From contig NC_051088.1 in the NCBI RefSeq assembly GCF_901709675.1, positions 19,107,193 through 19,171,192 on the forward strand: a DNA stretch of 64,000 nucleotides. Reading direction: 5' to 3'. This document shows positions 12,862-28,175 of this stretch, in pieces. The notes beneath the pieces were generated by a model. That model was not told the DNA's origin, searched no databases, and saw only the letters and a program-made list of their open reading frames with translations. This stretch comes from Syngnathus acus. Taxonomy: Eukaryota; Chordata; Actinopteri; Syngnathiformes; Syngnathidae. Position 1 is the stretch's first letter. Each line of letters begins with the position of its first letter. The position numbers and the translations under genes are program-made.

Positions 12862-12930
12862 CAAGCACAACTCACCATGTGGATACTTTATGTCTCCAAG
12901 GTGATCAACAATTTAATGCTCCCTTGAAAG
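12862..12930 (-). other. possible 5' non-coding exon of the collagen gene
   Basis: On the minus strand a GTGAGT donor follows ATCCACATG near 12877, and a pyrimidine-containing AG acceptor ending TTTCAAG lies about 8 bases before the start codon at 12791. Together they would define a leader intron of about 80 bases and an untranslated first exon upstream. This rests on splice signals only, with no coding test possible. Confidence 0.3.
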
Positions 12931-13408
12931 AAAAGACATTTGGGAGGAAAAAATGTGCCAAGAGGTTAGAGGAGATGTTCTACATTCGCAGTTTGTTAGA
13001 TCCCATTTCCACAGACTGACGGTATTCCAGAGATGAATGCTGGTGTTCAGCAGTTGACCAAACCAAGCATGTGTTGTGGTTCTCACCTTTGAGCATTCCT
13101 AAAAACTGAATAAAGGACCAGCCCTTTTTCTGAGCTTACTCACTCCCATTTCTGGGAGGGGACCACTCTTAAAAAAAGGCAGGGAGTGCATAGGTCCTTT
13201 TACATGACATTCATTGGCCGTTGTTTTATTTGTACGTTCATATCGTCACTCAAAAGTGAAAACTGCCGGGGATCTTAATAATGAATTGTCACTGGCCATA
13301 TACAGCAAAAATTATATGACACTGTGACTGTGCATAACTAAACAGTAGGAAATTGTAAATGTGGAATAGTGTTACCTATATCTATGCCACTTAATTGTCC
13401 TCTTTAGA

Positions 13409-13575
13409 GTTATGGGTGAGCTGGAGCCTATCGCAGCTGACATTTGAATGAGAAGTGGGACACACCCTGAATTGTTTGCCAATTGATCACAGGGCACATA
13501 CGGTTTACGTAAGACAAGCAACCATTCCTACGGACAATTTGGGTTTTACATGAATGTTTTTGGAATGCAGAAGAA
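13409..13575 (-). repeat. old SINE/LINE core copy, reversed
   Basis: The minus strand matches the body of the SINE at 36684 with many changes (GACACACCCTGAATTGTTTG, GAATGTTTTTGGAATG). A diverged relic without visible target duplication. Confidence 0.5.
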
Positions 13576-14051
13576 AGCTAAAGTAGCCGAAAGACACAGG
13601 CCAATAGGCCCTTATTACCAGGCGGCAAGGGCAATTCAAGACTGAAAGCCTTTTTTGATATAGAATCTTCCTAAAATAATGGCTTAAGTCATCATGAGTT
13701 TTTTTAAATTTTTTTATTTAGAAAACTCACAAAAACTGAACCAAATACTGAGTTGTTGTATCTGCATAATGTATAACGTAGTATATGTAGAAATTTGTAT
13801 TTTTTCGAAACAACTTTGCTTCATCCTATCCGATAACAACCTTGACATCCGGGAGTTAATTAAAGCTTCATAATTCTTATTGTAATAGAAATGTTTTCAT
13901 GACTCAGTTAATTAAAACAAAATGATGGCCTCCGAAACTGCAGCAAGCATCACATAGCTTTGTCTCTGTGCCAAGTATTATAATTTACTCAGAGCACAGA
14001 ACGGTGAGCTGTCACTCAAGTATGCGTGTCCTTAAGTTTGCCTTCTGTGTG

Positions 14052-14084
14052 AGGGATGATTACATGATTACATGATTACATGAT
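14052..14084. repeat. (GATTACAT)n minisatellite
   Basis: Four near-perfect 8-mers GATTACAT. Confidence 0.8.
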
Positions 14085-14229
14085 ACAGACATGGGTGGAA
14101 TGGCAATCTAAAAAATAATTGCCTTGTTTCCTATTGCAATACAAGGACAAAAAATGTTATTAGTTTTTTTTTTAAATACTGTACCACAATGATGCTGTCA
14201 AAAGAGGGATGTTATGTTATGGGTACATG

Positions 14230-14255
14230 CGTGTGTGTGTGTGTGTATGTGTGTG
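14230..14255. repeat. (GT)n microsatellite
   Basis: About 12 GT units with one A interruption. Confidence 0.8.
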
Positions 14256-15785
14256 CTATGACGTGTAGCATGAAACTAATACGATTTTTGTGCGTAATTT
14301 TGCTTGCATCAAAGGGAGTCGTTAGGAATAGTTCTGTGGGCCTATGGATATTTACTATATCATTATTTGGCTGAACAAATATTTTGGAGGATAATGTGTA
14401 GTTCTTGAACAAAAAAATACTGCAGTATTTAAATGGCAGAACCATTTATGTTGTTGGACATTTTCACCTGGGATGCACAGCAGCGCAATACTAAATAAAA
14501 GAGTAATGAAGACTCTCTGACCTGCCCTGCTTTGCCAGCACAAATTAACACATATTGTATCATACTGTCAGTGTGACCTGTTTAATTTCGTAATGATACT
14601 GGGATTGACATGCATCCAATCAGGTGAACGGAGCATGTTGAGTCTTGCATCAGCTGGCCTGTAGTGAACTTATTCCCCTCCACCGTTGATGTAACTATGG
14701 TAACAGAAAATTAAAGAAAGCAGCAGCTTTGCCAAACACTCCCTAGTTAAAGGCCCAGATGTGCACACGGATCCACAGTTGAAGGTATTTGATGTTCCAT
14801 ATGTCCTCTCAGTAACCTTGAAAGCACAACTTTTCAGTCTGCACAACTCAGACTCAGAGATGAAGTATGTCTTGTGTTTTGTCAAGCAAATATACACACT
14901 GGTAGAGCTGTTTTAATACAAATAAAAAGAAATTGTTATGTCTGCTGAGTCTTCTGCAAGTCTTTTAGGATAAGAGCCAAAACATCTGCATGCTGTCTGC
15001 ATGTTACATTTCCATGAAAACCACCGCAAATTGTCCCATTTGAAGTCAAATTGGGCTCTAATGAACTCCACTGGTTAGATCAAGTGTTTACATTTAAATA
15101 GAACAATGTGGTTGGACCTTGATGTTGCCATTCCCCTTCAGAATATGTGTAATTGCTGAGAGATCTTATTACAGAGCCAACATATGACTTCAATGCTGAT
15201 TATTACATCACAACATATGATAGAAAACCACCATACACTATGCAAATATTCCACAAAATGAATAATGCTGGAGATAAAATTACATCGTTGTAACATTTTT
15301 TCAGTCTGTAACCTCAAACTGTTTTGGATCTTCTTACAGAGGGACTCCAGTAACTGGCTTTTTGAAAAAATAGTCCCTGCACCCCACCTTCCTTTATTTT
15401 CTTCAGTTTTTCATTTCAGTATTGATCTATACAAACAAATTTAACACCATTTAAGCAGTTCATTGTGAGAGAAAAACTGCCTGGAGCATGTCCCAAATGA
15501 CTCAGTGTGAGTTGACATATCAGTCGTCGTATGCTCCATTGTCTCGTTGGTTCCTGAGCAACAAGTACCGCATGGTTACCCAAGTAAAATACAAATTTCA
15601 ATTATTTTTACCTTTGAACAGCTTCACTACCTTCATACAATGATATTCGGGTTAAATTGTTGAATTGTATGTTGGAAATTGATTCTGAATGGTGAACAAT
15701 GGCCGTTATTTATGCAGCATTTAAGAGGCACAAAATGTAACTAGTTTGAGATATTCATTAACTAATTTCTTTTCTTAATGTTTAT

Positions 15786-15850
15786 CCTTGCGGGCGTGCA
15801 CCCTGAACAGGTTGCCAGACAATTGTGGCGCATAATAGTCAAACAACCAT
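15786..15850 (-). repeat. old SINE core fragment, reversed
   Basis: CACCCTGAACAGGTTGCCAG and ACAACCATTCACA match the reversed body of the SINE at 36684. Short fragment. Confidence 0.45.
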
Positions 15851-16265
15851 TCACAGTTACAATCAAAGGAAGTGATTGAGGCTGATGGAAGAAAATAATT
15901 TTTCTTGAAGTGAGTCAGAGTTGGACCATACATCCTGGGAACCACCCATATTCCTGATAGTTTCAAAATAAATGAATCCTTCCTAACTGCATAAAATATT
16001 TGTAGTGGTTGGTGTTTAACACGTGAGAAAATACTTGATGATTTAGGTCTTCTCAAATGAAACTTGGTCGAAAAACTTCAACAATGCGCATGCAGACAGT
16101 ACGGTCATACCTTTTCTGCATCTTTTTAGAACATTGGCGTACTCTAGTGGCGAACATATACTCTTCACTTCATGAACAACTTGATTCATGTCCATCTTCT
16201 GCACGCCCCTGGTGTAAATATTGTATATATTAGTACGTATATATAACTTTTAAAAAAAAAGGTAC

Positions 16266-16372
16266 AGATGTTACTTTTTTATAGTAACATAGCAGTTTTC
16301 GGCATCCTTATGATTGGATTTTGAAATGGGGAAATGAAACTGATCTTTTATTCTTTTTCAGAGAATCATTTG
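16266..16372 (+). repeat. unnamed dispersed repeat, copy A
   Basis: AGTAACATAGCAGTTTTCGG then CATCCTTATG and CAGAGAATCAT align over about 100 bp with 31690-31790 in abcb11 intron 8. The family is not recognised. Confidence 0.5.
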
Positions 16373-16632
16373 GGTGCTAGACTAGGAATGGAAAATGAAA
16401 AACACAAAACACTTCTTTCAGAAAAAATGGACAAAAAGTAATACTGTACACTTAATGTAAATAAGAAACAACGCATGACATGAAGTTTAAGAAGGACAGG
16501 ATGTCCCCATTTGATGTTTTTATGTTTTTTTTTCAATGTTTTTTTTTTTAATTTAGGAACCTTGGCATTTTCTTAAATTCATTTAATATTTGTAGTTTAT
16601 GGATGGAGTGAAAGAGACATGACGCTAGTTGG

Positions 16633-16706
16633 GGTGAGAGAAGAGGATGCACAGGATGGGGTCAGACGGAAACAAATGGTTCGCTGTGGTGACCCCTGAA
16701 GGGAAA
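16633..16706 (+). repeat. LINE-like 3' tail fragment
   Basis: Contains TTCGCTGTGGTGACCCCTGA then AGGGAAAAGCCGAAAG, a tail sequence shared by a large family of fish non-LTR elements. Fragment only, 370 bp before atp5f1b. Confidence 0.45.
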
Positions 16707-16938
16707 AGCCGAAAGTAAAAGATTTTTTGTTTAAATATTTTCTTGTTTATAACTGTCATTTTTAAAAATTATTTATATATTTTTGTTTAAAAATATATTC
16801 TTTTTGTGCTCATCTTATTTGTGTTTTTTTTTTTTTTACTTCCCATTTTGTCTTGTCCCTTTTCTATGTGTCATTTTATTATTGTAGATAACATTTATTA
16901 AATAAAGATATATTTTTTAAAAATTAGACCTTTTAACA

Positions 16939-16952
16939 AAGCGCATGCGCAT
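16939..16952 (+). promoter_or_regulatory. NRF-1-like site in atp5f1b promoter
   Basis: The palindrome GCGCATGCGC at 16941-16950 with flanks AA and AT matches the nuclear respiratory factor 1 core. It lies about 130 bp before the atp5f1b start codon, in a local CpG-containing patch of otherwise AT-rich DNA; a weaker half site (CAGGCGCAG) follows near 16998. NRF-1 is known to drive many nuclear genes of oxidative phosphorylation. That it acts here is inference from position and match. Confidence 0.6.
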
Positions 16953-17076
16953 TTTCTCAAAGGTCGATTTCTGCGTACGCCACGATTAACGTGTCACGCA
17001 GGCGCAGTCTGTTTTAGTGCATACTCATAAAGCCGCGAGTTCCGCTCGACTCTTTCCACCTTCAGCCATTTTGACC

Positions 17077-19992
<2,916 letters not shown>

Positions 19993-20272
19993 ACACCTGA
20001 ACTATTGTGGAAGCAAGAAGATGAACAAATAGGCAGGGGTCCAGCTGTTAGGAGCACTTGGTTTGTAAAACATGTCCAAATCCAAATGTATCTGTCTTGT
20101 CATCTTTAAGAATTGTATTTAATGTCTCCATTTTCCAAAAAAAAGATGGAATTAAAAACACTTTACTCAATTTGTCAACCGTATTTCCTGGTAGCGAATC
20201 TTGTACCTATGGTGACCACCAGATGGTGCTCATGAGCATTGTCAAGCAGTCGTTTGGAATGATTGTGGCAGA

Positions 20273-20278
20273 AATAAA
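20273..20278 (+). other. atp5f1b polyadenylation signal
   Basis: AATAAA about 280 bases after the stop codon, followed by a T/GT-rich stretch. It gives a short 3' UTR, usual for this gene. Confidence 0.7.
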
Positions 20279-20295
20279 ATGACAAACGAATAGCG

Positions 20296-20685
20296 TGTCT
20301 TTTGTGTATTTGTCTAAGAATAGTGCTAAACAGCAGGATTATATATAGATAGATAGATATATATAATTTTTTTTTTTTTTGTAAGAGTAGTTTGCAGGTT
20401 AAAACTTTACTTTGTAACTAGTGATCATGCTGCATGGAATGCTTTTTATTGACCCCAACTCAGAACACTCTCGCACAACCTTTCACACAGGTTTATCACT
20501 GAGGACATGCACATTGGCCTGAACAGATAAGGTCTTCAATATGGCACTGCATAAGCAATGGAGAGACAGAAAAAAAGAAAAACGTTTTGTAATCTGAGGA
20601 GAAAAATAATTCTTTTTGATACCAACTGCTAAATCGAGTAGTGAAAGAATAGGTGTGTAAAAACGCTCACTACAATCAAGTGCAC
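20296..20685. other. short gap between convergent 3' ends
   Basis: Holds the likely 3' UTR of the minus-strand dehydrogenase, with AATAAA on the minus strand at 20445-20450, a GATA/TA simple repeat near 20341-20366 and a T-run. The two poly(A) signals are only about 170 bases apart, so the transcripts end almost back to back. Confidence 0.55.
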
Positions 20686-22386
20686 TTATTTCATCGACTT
20701 AGCAATTGGAATGGCTTCTTTGCTCAGAATATAGCCGGAGATGCAGGTTGGCATGTAAGACAGTGGCAGCCAGAACAACTTGGCATCCCATCCCGGTGAG
20801 TAGCGGGTACGAGGTTGGACGGCCGACACCGCGTGCTCCATACAGTTGACCACCTTCATCAGGTCAGCGTCTGCTATCTTAGCCACTTTATCTGTTAAGA
20901 TCGCTAGCGCTGTGAGGGGTGGAAGAAGAGAGGTGAAGTAGCTGAATTGTAATTAAAAAAAAAAAAAAGCCATACATACATTTCTTAAGGTACTCCTCCC
21001 CGTAGTCGTCCCTGACCTCCTGAGGCAACTTCTCCCACAACATCTTGATATTCTTACTCAGGATTGCAGCATCAGTCACATTTGTTTTAAAGAAGCCCGG
21101 TTCAATGCACAGGACTTTGACACCAAAGGGTGCCATATTAAGCCTAAATGGCAAAAGCCATTATTATCAGTGTTTGCAAACTCTCAAAAATGTGGCGCAA
21201 TGATGAAGGCAGTATCACCTGAGGCTGTCGTTGAAAGCTTCCACGCCGTACTTGGAAACTGTGTACGGGCCTCCAGTGGGACTAACCCTCCCAAACACAC
21301 TGGCCACATTGACCACCCTGCCTTTGGCCTGCTTGATGAGTGGCAGGACGCTTAGAGTCACAGCGATCACCCCGTTTAGGTTGACGTCCAGCATGGATTT
21401 GTAGTCATCGATGGTCAGCCAGTCGCATGGGGCCGTGGGGACGGACACACCTGCATTGTTCACTACGGCCCACAACCCTGAGAGAACCACATGAAGAAGT
21501 CACTGTAGATTGAATGTGCTGACCTTTTAGCTGCCTTTAAAAAGTGATAATGGTTAGCTTTGACTGATGCTAGCTGCATGAGGCGTTAATGAGGACGATT
21601 ACTATTAAAAATGGAAGGACTGAGAAGCGGGACATCAGATTTAGTCTGCAAAAATATATGGCTGGTAGCCTTTTACTACTAGATATATTCCTTTTGCACC
21701 CAGAAAAAAACGAGTATTTCTGTAATAAAATGTCCTACTAAAAGGAAAATAATTCATTTAGGGAGGTCATTATCACATTTCTTATTATGGCCCAAAGCTG
21801 AGGTAGGGAAGCATAATTGGTTTAACATTATGTGGTGTGTGTGTCTGTGTGTGTGTGCGTGCGTGCGATACGACAATCCGACAATAATTTATTTTTATAT
21901 TATTATTTTGCGGACCCAGTTTGAGCACCTCAGACAAAAATGACACGTAAGTATGGAGGCAAAAGTGCAGTTAGGGTAAAAGTACAAACTCCAAGTATAA
22001 ATGCACTAAGTGACAAATTAAAAACATTTGGACTTGGCTTAGTTCCCACCAGTGCTGCACAGACACTCACCACGCTGCCCCACTTTTTCCTTGATCATAG
22101 CTGCAACTTTGGTGACACTTTCATTTGATCGAACGTCTAGGTGCATTGTGGTCAAGTTTTCGGAGCACCACTTCCTCAGCTGCTCTTCGCCCTTCTCCGT
22201 GTAGCAGGCAGCAATGACTTGGAAGCCCAGCTTGTCCAAGTGCCGGGCCAGGAGGTTTCCAAAACCTGTGTCGCAGCCGGTGATGTACACATACTTGTCC
22301 TTCTTGTCAGGGATCCTGGGCTGCTCCCTGAACCAGCGGTGCACGTAGTAGAACACTACTAGTCCCACGAGGAAGTACAAATACAT
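20686..22386 (-). CDS. SDR9C retinol/steroid dehydrogenase (RDH16/HSD17B6/DHRS9-like)
   Basis: NAD-dependent short-chain dehydrogenase of the group that oxidises retinol or 3-alpha/17-beta hydroxysteroids at the endoplasmic reticulum membrane. Four exons join in frame: 22071-22386, 21219-21477, 20980-21143, 20686-20909 (963 nt, 320 aa, the usual family length). Residues 1-17 are a hydrophobic membrane anchor followed by HRWFREQ. The cofactor motif TGCDTGFG, the NNAG motif, and the catalytic pair in YTVSK are all present. The C-terminal part contains NCMEHA and [19 protein letters not shown], which resemble RDH16/HSD17B6 most. The neighbour atp5f1b also points to that cluster, but DHRS9 sits next to ABCB11 in human, so the exact orthologue is left open. 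Complete and intact. Confidence 0.92.
21834..21868. repeat. (GT)n/(GC)n microsatellite
   Basis: GT run turning into CGTG units, in intron 1 of the dehydrogenase gene. Confidence 0.75.
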
Positions 22387-23269
22387 ATCTGCAGGAAGCA
22401 GACGTGCAGCTTCTTACTAGACAACAACAAGTTAGGCTAAAAGCACTCAACTTTGAACAGTTGGACATTCAAAAGTTTCCATCATTCATTTTGTGGTTTG
22501 ACCCTAATATGATCCATAACATTTAGTAGGTGAGCAGTGTTATTAGGTAACATCACATTGTGCAATGAATGTATTAGGACCAACATGTGGCAGAATGTAA
22601 CCTTCAACCCCTGCAAATGCGTGCACATAATCTTAAACAGCATCTGACTAAAAAAGAAAAAAAATCAACCGTTATTCAGCTTGCACAGTGTTGCATGGAT
22701 TTAAGTTTGAGGTTACACAAGATAAACACAATAATATCACATTTCCTATTGCGCAACAAACCAATTTCCATCGACTATATGATATATGTAACTTACGACG
22801 TCATTTTATTACCCAGAAAGATTCCTTTCTTTGCAAGTAGACAAGAAGCAGAAAGACAAGTTCAATATCTTACCTGTCGACAAAAGGTGGCAAAGAACAG
22901 TGCGATGCGCCTAAGTGTGGAGTTGTCCTCTGGCCTATTAATGTATAATCTTTTATGACAGTTGAAACACCTCCCTTTCCCCCCCTTTTTTTTTTTTTTC
23001 CAACACACATGCAGAATGGCGCCCCAGCCTGTCAAAATAGCCACACTGCAATTGGTTATAAGGACCATAAATATATCTCTATAGATATATCTACACGTTG
23101 TGCATGAACAATACAACAATGTAACACAAATTATTTGATTTAAAAGTCATAAGTGTGACCACAAGCGCTCGACAATCAACTATTGTTGCACACAGTTTCC
23201 TCAATAATTGGCTTGGAGGTGTTTACTTTTGGATTTCCTCTGTCCAGCTGTTACATCCTGAGTCGAGCA

Positions 23270-24200
23270 CACAGTAGACACTCCTCTCCAAAAGTATTGG
23301 AACAGCAAAGCCAATTCATTTATTTTTTTCATGTGGACTGTAAACAGGAATAGAAGACAAGAGAGAGAGAAAAAATCGGATCTAATTTGTAGCTATTTAT
23401 AAGCAGGATTCACTAAATTTTAAAGACGAGCAAAAAATTTGAAGATTTGAAATAGACTGAAGTGAGTAATTTTTTTGTATTTATTGCAAATACCTGCTTG
23501 CAATAACTGCAGGAAGCCTGAGTCTACTGACATTATCCCCCTCCTCCATTTTTGTGATGCTTTGCAAAGCTTTCACCACAGCCTCTTTAAATTTGTGTTT
23601 TCTTTGGGATGATATTCCCTTCCCATCACCAGGTCGAATTAATCTGCGGTCTACACTGGGAAGTTTAGCGATTGACCTGACCTGTTTGTCATCTTGCCCC
23701 AGTTGAACTCACTTGCTGTTTTGAGAATTTGGGGGTTATTATCTTGACAAAGAATCTCCAATTCAGCGTCATTGTAGCTTTCTTTAAAAAATGATTCTGT
23801 TGATTTTTGCGACCATTTTGCTGCTGTCATCATGTCTTACACCCTCAAAATATAAAAATCCATCCTGTAACAGAACTGATTCTTGCACAAAGCTTTATCG
23901 TTTCCATCAATTAATGGTTAATCTTTGTTTCATCTCTGAACTTTTCAGGTTTTTCTCTGTAAATTATCATCAAATTCTAACCTGGCCCACCCATTTTACT
24001 TGGTAGTGTTTTCATCTCTTGTAGCACCTGTACATCTTGTTCATCTTCATGACCCGAACTTCTGAACTCCTGGAAATAGTTTCTGATGTCACTTGTCAAC
24101 TGTTTCCTAAAATGGCTCTCGAAATGTTTCTGTTGTCAATGATTGTCATCTTTCTTGATCTCCTTGCTCCACGTCCAATACTTAGCAACTTAGTGCAAAA
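23270..24200 (-). mobile_element. degraded Tc1/mariner-like element
   Basis: Begins with CTCCAAAAGTATTGGAACAG, a start typical of another fish Tc1 family, and continues with short stretches resembling its transposase on the minus strand, all broken by stops. The right boundary is unclear. Confidence 0.4.
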
Positions 24201-24261
24201 ACATTTGTACTTAAAAAACTCAAATACATGTCAAATATGTTAAATAATGTCAGGCAAAATA

Positions 24262-24397
24262 TGAATCGTTTTCATCTTTGGTGTTATTTTTTATGCTTGA
24301 ATTATTCATAATCAACGTCAGTCATAATATTAATGATAACATAATTCATTTTCATCTTTGGTGTTATTATGTATGCTTAAATTGTTTATAATCAACT
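24262..24397 (+). repeat. duplicated 55-bp segment
   Basis: TTTTCATCTTTGGTGTTATT, then TATGCTT and TAATCAAC, occurs twice in direct order (about 24269-24319 and 24349-24397) with about 30 bp between. Local duplication in AT-rich DNA. Confidence 0.6.
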
Positions 24398-24966
24398 AAA
24401 TAATTTAATAAAGTAATAATAATAATAAAATAATTGAACATTATGAATACAAAAAGAATATTACCATGTGTAAAAGAACATACAGTTACAGTCATGCAAA
24501 AAAAAAACAAAAAAAACAGGAATATTGATAATGTGAATGGTCAGTGGGCCTGATTGAAAGACTGTGAACTCCTGAGATATTATTTAGTTTGTTTACAAAA
24601 CACAGCACATACTATATCAGGCATGTGGTAAACTAAAATATGTCTGAACCTTTTGGTCAGGAATACTTCAGTCGTGACATGCCTGTTGCCTCTTTTTCAT
24701 TTCCTCACATGGCTGGAACAAATACTTTAGTTAAGGAGGTGGACTTAAGACATGCACGCACGCACACACGCGCGCACTCACACATACACGATTTTATTTC
24801 TTCCCACGAGGTGGCAGCAGTGTACTTTGAATATTTGTCTTTCACTGGATGTAGTTTGACCTGTGGTGCCTTCACATAACCTATACTTTAACAAAATTTC
24901 AATAGGATTTACGAAAACCGGAATATTTTATATTATCTAATGTGCTCATTGTTCTGCTGGAAATGA

Positions 24967-24980
24967 CCCCCCCCCCCCCC
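24967..24980. repeat. poly-C run (14)
   Basis: Fourteen consecutive C residues. Confidence 0.85.
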
Positions 24981-26359
24981 ACGAGCGTCTTTATATTCAC
25001 ACAAAATGCTGTCATCTTATTTATTTGTATATTTATTTCTAATTATCTTTTTATTATAAGTTTTCACCACGATTGTTACACTTAAGATTTAATAAACATA
25101 CAAGTAAATTCCGGATTCTGGTTTTAGGGCTTTTTGGAGCTCACGGTGGACGTTTGTGTACTTTAGTGAAGGCGGCCGGACTACATGAAGTGAGTGACCT
25201 CCAGAACATTGTCTCCAGCAGAGGAAAAAGCTCTTCAGTGAAAAGGGCATTGCTAGAAATATGGACTGGAATAGATTAAATATGTTGCTAATTAGGTTAT
25301 TTGGATGAATGTGTTGCCTGGTAGTGACAAAAAAACAAAACAATGTTATGGTTTTTGCAGTGATGAAGCTCACGGGTGCTGCGGGGAAACTGACCACTTC
25401 CCTTCTGTCAATTTTAGATATTATTTCTAGCAGATCATTGGGATTCAGCCATATTATAGGAAATAGCTTAAAGATTTAAGGGGCTCCAAAGTCTGTGGAC
25501 AATTGCTGCACAAGAGGCTAATTGGCTAGATGCATAGATTCACTTCAAGCAGAAGGGTGAAGCAGATAAAAGTCTGGAGTTCATATAGGTATTGATTTGA
25601 CATCTGGCAACTGTTTTAGTGAAACTGTCAAAGTGAAGACCAAGGAAATCAACAAACCGCTAGTAACATTCAGTTACAGGAAACTGACTGACTGACTAAC
25701 ACTGATATTTCAACCTATGTTACACAGGGAACAAAAAGGGTTTGACACGAAGAAATTTAATTTGAATTAAAACCACATCAACTCGCCTTTGTCAACAGAC
25801 AAATTACACACGATGTCAAAATCATTATAAATATAACAAAAATTCTTGGTGTTGTAATTGATGCAAAACTGTTGGTTGTCATGTAGAAAATGAAATCAAA
25901 TGATATTGAACAAACCAATCCATTATTTATCAAATTAGGCATCCTCAAATTCAAAACTGTAGAAATAATGTACAAAGAATAGAAGAGGCAACTTTTCAAC
26001 AGTACTCAGCAGAAGCTGTTCAAAATCAGAGAGTTGTTTTGTAACAGAAAAATAATAAAGGCTGAGAATAAACATAACACAATTATGTGTCTCTGTTAAA
26101 AGTCATGGAACAAATCCACTCAATTGTCAATTTTAATCAGAGATGGCTTCATGTGTATTTTTGTATTCATGAATTTTTTACACTGATTTTTAACCTCACC
26201 TTTTTCCCCTGCACATCATTCTATAGATGTTGCATATCCTATACATTAAAAAAAAAAAGAAATTGATTTATTCATTCATTTATATTCCGCTTACGCTTGC
26301 AAGGGTCACATGAAATTGATTTAATAAAAGGAAATGATTTTGCAATGAAATTATGTTTT

Positions 26360-26640
26360 ATTTAAGGCACTGAGGTATTGTTATTCCCCCCAGACTTTGC
26401 ATAGCCTTGGTGTTAATGTAAACACTCCTTAGTGTCAATATTACTGTCGTGTCAACACTTTTTTTTTTTTTTTTTGCTGTAACACACTAATGGGCAATGA
26501 ACATTTAACACTTGGGTAAATGTCTTTTTTAACACCGGTAGGTTTGAACACATACAGACATTTTGCGGGTGTTAACATTAACACACTTGATGTTGAATTA
26601 ACATCAACAGATTTGCTGTGAATATGTAAACCGGGCTGTT
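26360..26640. repeat. GTGTTAA/TTAACAC-rich repeat
   Basis: Many copies of TAACAC and GTGTTAA in both directions around a long T-run. Resembles a common fish interspersed repeat; the boundaries are approximate. Confidence 0.35.
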
Positions 26641-26785
26641 TTTCTTAATTTCAAATTCTGTCTCATATCTCTGTTTATATGTTCAATCATCAACCAATTA
26701 ACGAACGAGCGATGTCATTTTTGTTGTCGCTCTGCCAATTATTTGCTTTGATTTGCGAGCAAAACTGAGATGCAAACTATTAGAT

Positions 26786-27024
26786 CGCCAATGTCAAATT
26801 CAAGGCCTGGGGGCCACATCTGACTTGCCACATAATTTCATGTCAACCACAAAATCAAACTTTGGGCATCACCTTCATGTTTCTTGCTAAAATACCAAAA
26901 CTGGAAATTGTTGAGATATTACATCAAGGTACCTGCATCTATTTGGGCTTACAGTCATAACGGCGTTTCCAAGGAAACCATAACTATGATGTGGCCCACA
27001 ACAAAAATGACTTTGACACCCTTG
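26786..27024. mobile_element. hAT-like MITE relic (GTGTCAAAC ends), copy B
   Basis: Same family as 11322-11629: left AATGTCAAATTCAAGGCCTG, right GACTTTGACACCCTTG, and a shared inner segment (TTTCCAAGGAAACCATAACT / CCTCCAAAGGAAACAATCAC). The flanks agree at 5 of 8 bases. Confidence 0.5.
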
Positions 27025-27100
27025 GCTAAGATGTTGTCAATTTTGACAATTCTTCAAAAAAAAAGTTTGCTTCACTCTGTTTGTTGACACTTTACTGTCA

Positions 27101-27142
27101 AACTAAACTAAACTAAACTAAACTAAACTAAACTAAACTAAA
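27101..27142. repeat. (AACTA)n microsatellite
   Basis: Eight perfect AACTA units; TAGTT on the other strand, not a telomere repeat. Confidence 0.85.
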
Positions 27143-28175
27143 TTTAACTTTGCGTTATGAATCGTCTGCCAGCGTATAACACATAATGGGAAACATCGTT
27201 GAGAGCCTAACTAGTATACTAGCATTGATATCGTAATAGTTATAATCTTATAGACAACTTATATTGGAACAAAAACATGTTTGTTATTCTCAGCTAATAA
27301 CAAGAAATATTATTGCAGCATTTTACTGTCTTCTGTGTTTTATCATTATGTACTGTATATGTGTAGTATTTGCATATGTGTTACATTACATTGCTTCTTG
27401 GTGGCTAAGTAACACACATGAGACACACAATGTTCATTTACATGAATTCACGATGCACAAATTGTTTAATTCTTTACAATAAAGTGTGTTATCACATAAT
27501 GCTTTTTACAAATTACCATACTGTACAATACTTTTTTTTATACTAAAAACATTGCAATTTTTGGTGTGTATGCTTTATGGAGACGAGGACAGATTAATAG
27601 TTTTTCCATTAATTTCAGAGGGGAATAATAATTTGAAATAAAGCATGAATGTTTTAAGTTAGTAGCACGGACAAGAATTCAGCTAATAATTTAAGGCACT
27701 GCTATATTACTTTTCAACAGCGTAGTGGACTGGCCTTACCCATTTCTTCTCACTCACTGAACACAACAGTGAAGGTCAGCAAACAAGCATTAAGCGAAAG
27801 TCTGGCAACGTATCTGCAGGAAAAAATTTGACTTCCTAGTTATGATATTTTGTCCAAATGTTATGGAGCCCTCCCCACACTCGTGCTTCCGGGCGCTTAC
27901 AAAGACTACTGGCATTATCCTCTCGGAAGGAAAGTCATAATCCTCGATAAAGCTTACCTCCATAAAGCTTACAAGTTTTTGTATTGATTTATTTGCCCTC
28001 AGTAAACAAAGGATTTGACTGCGTGTTGGCACATTTTCAAGTGCTGCCTACAACAATGAACATTTGCAAAAATGTTATATTGTACGAAAAATATTCACTT
28101 ATGTGCCTACAGACAAACAAGCGAATTCAATAACGATAAGCGCAACGGCCTCCCCAGGTGGAATGGTTACACGAG

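Larger units (their letters stand above)
12931..16930. other. intergenic region between divergent collagen and atp5f1b genes
   Basis: About 4 kb, AT-rich, between two genes that point away from each other, so it should hold the collagen promoter near its left end and the atp5f1b promoter at its right end. It contains old repeat copies (listed separately at 13409, 15786, 16266 and 16633) and simple repeats. No open reading frame has convincing coding character. Confidence 0.5.
22387..28150. other. intergenic region upstream of dehydrogenase and abcb11
   Basis: About 6 kb between divergent genes. Contents I can name: a degraded Tc1-like element (23270-24200), a duplicated 55-bp segment (24262-24397), a poly-C run (24967-24980), a GTGTTAA-rich repeat (about 26360-26640), a hAT-like MITE relic (26786-27024) and an AACTA microsatellite (27101-27142). 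No coding signal was found. Confidence 0.5.

Noticed and set aside
27101-27142. Telomere-like repeat
   Set aside because: The unit is AACTA/TAGTT, not TTAGGG; an ordinary microsatellite.
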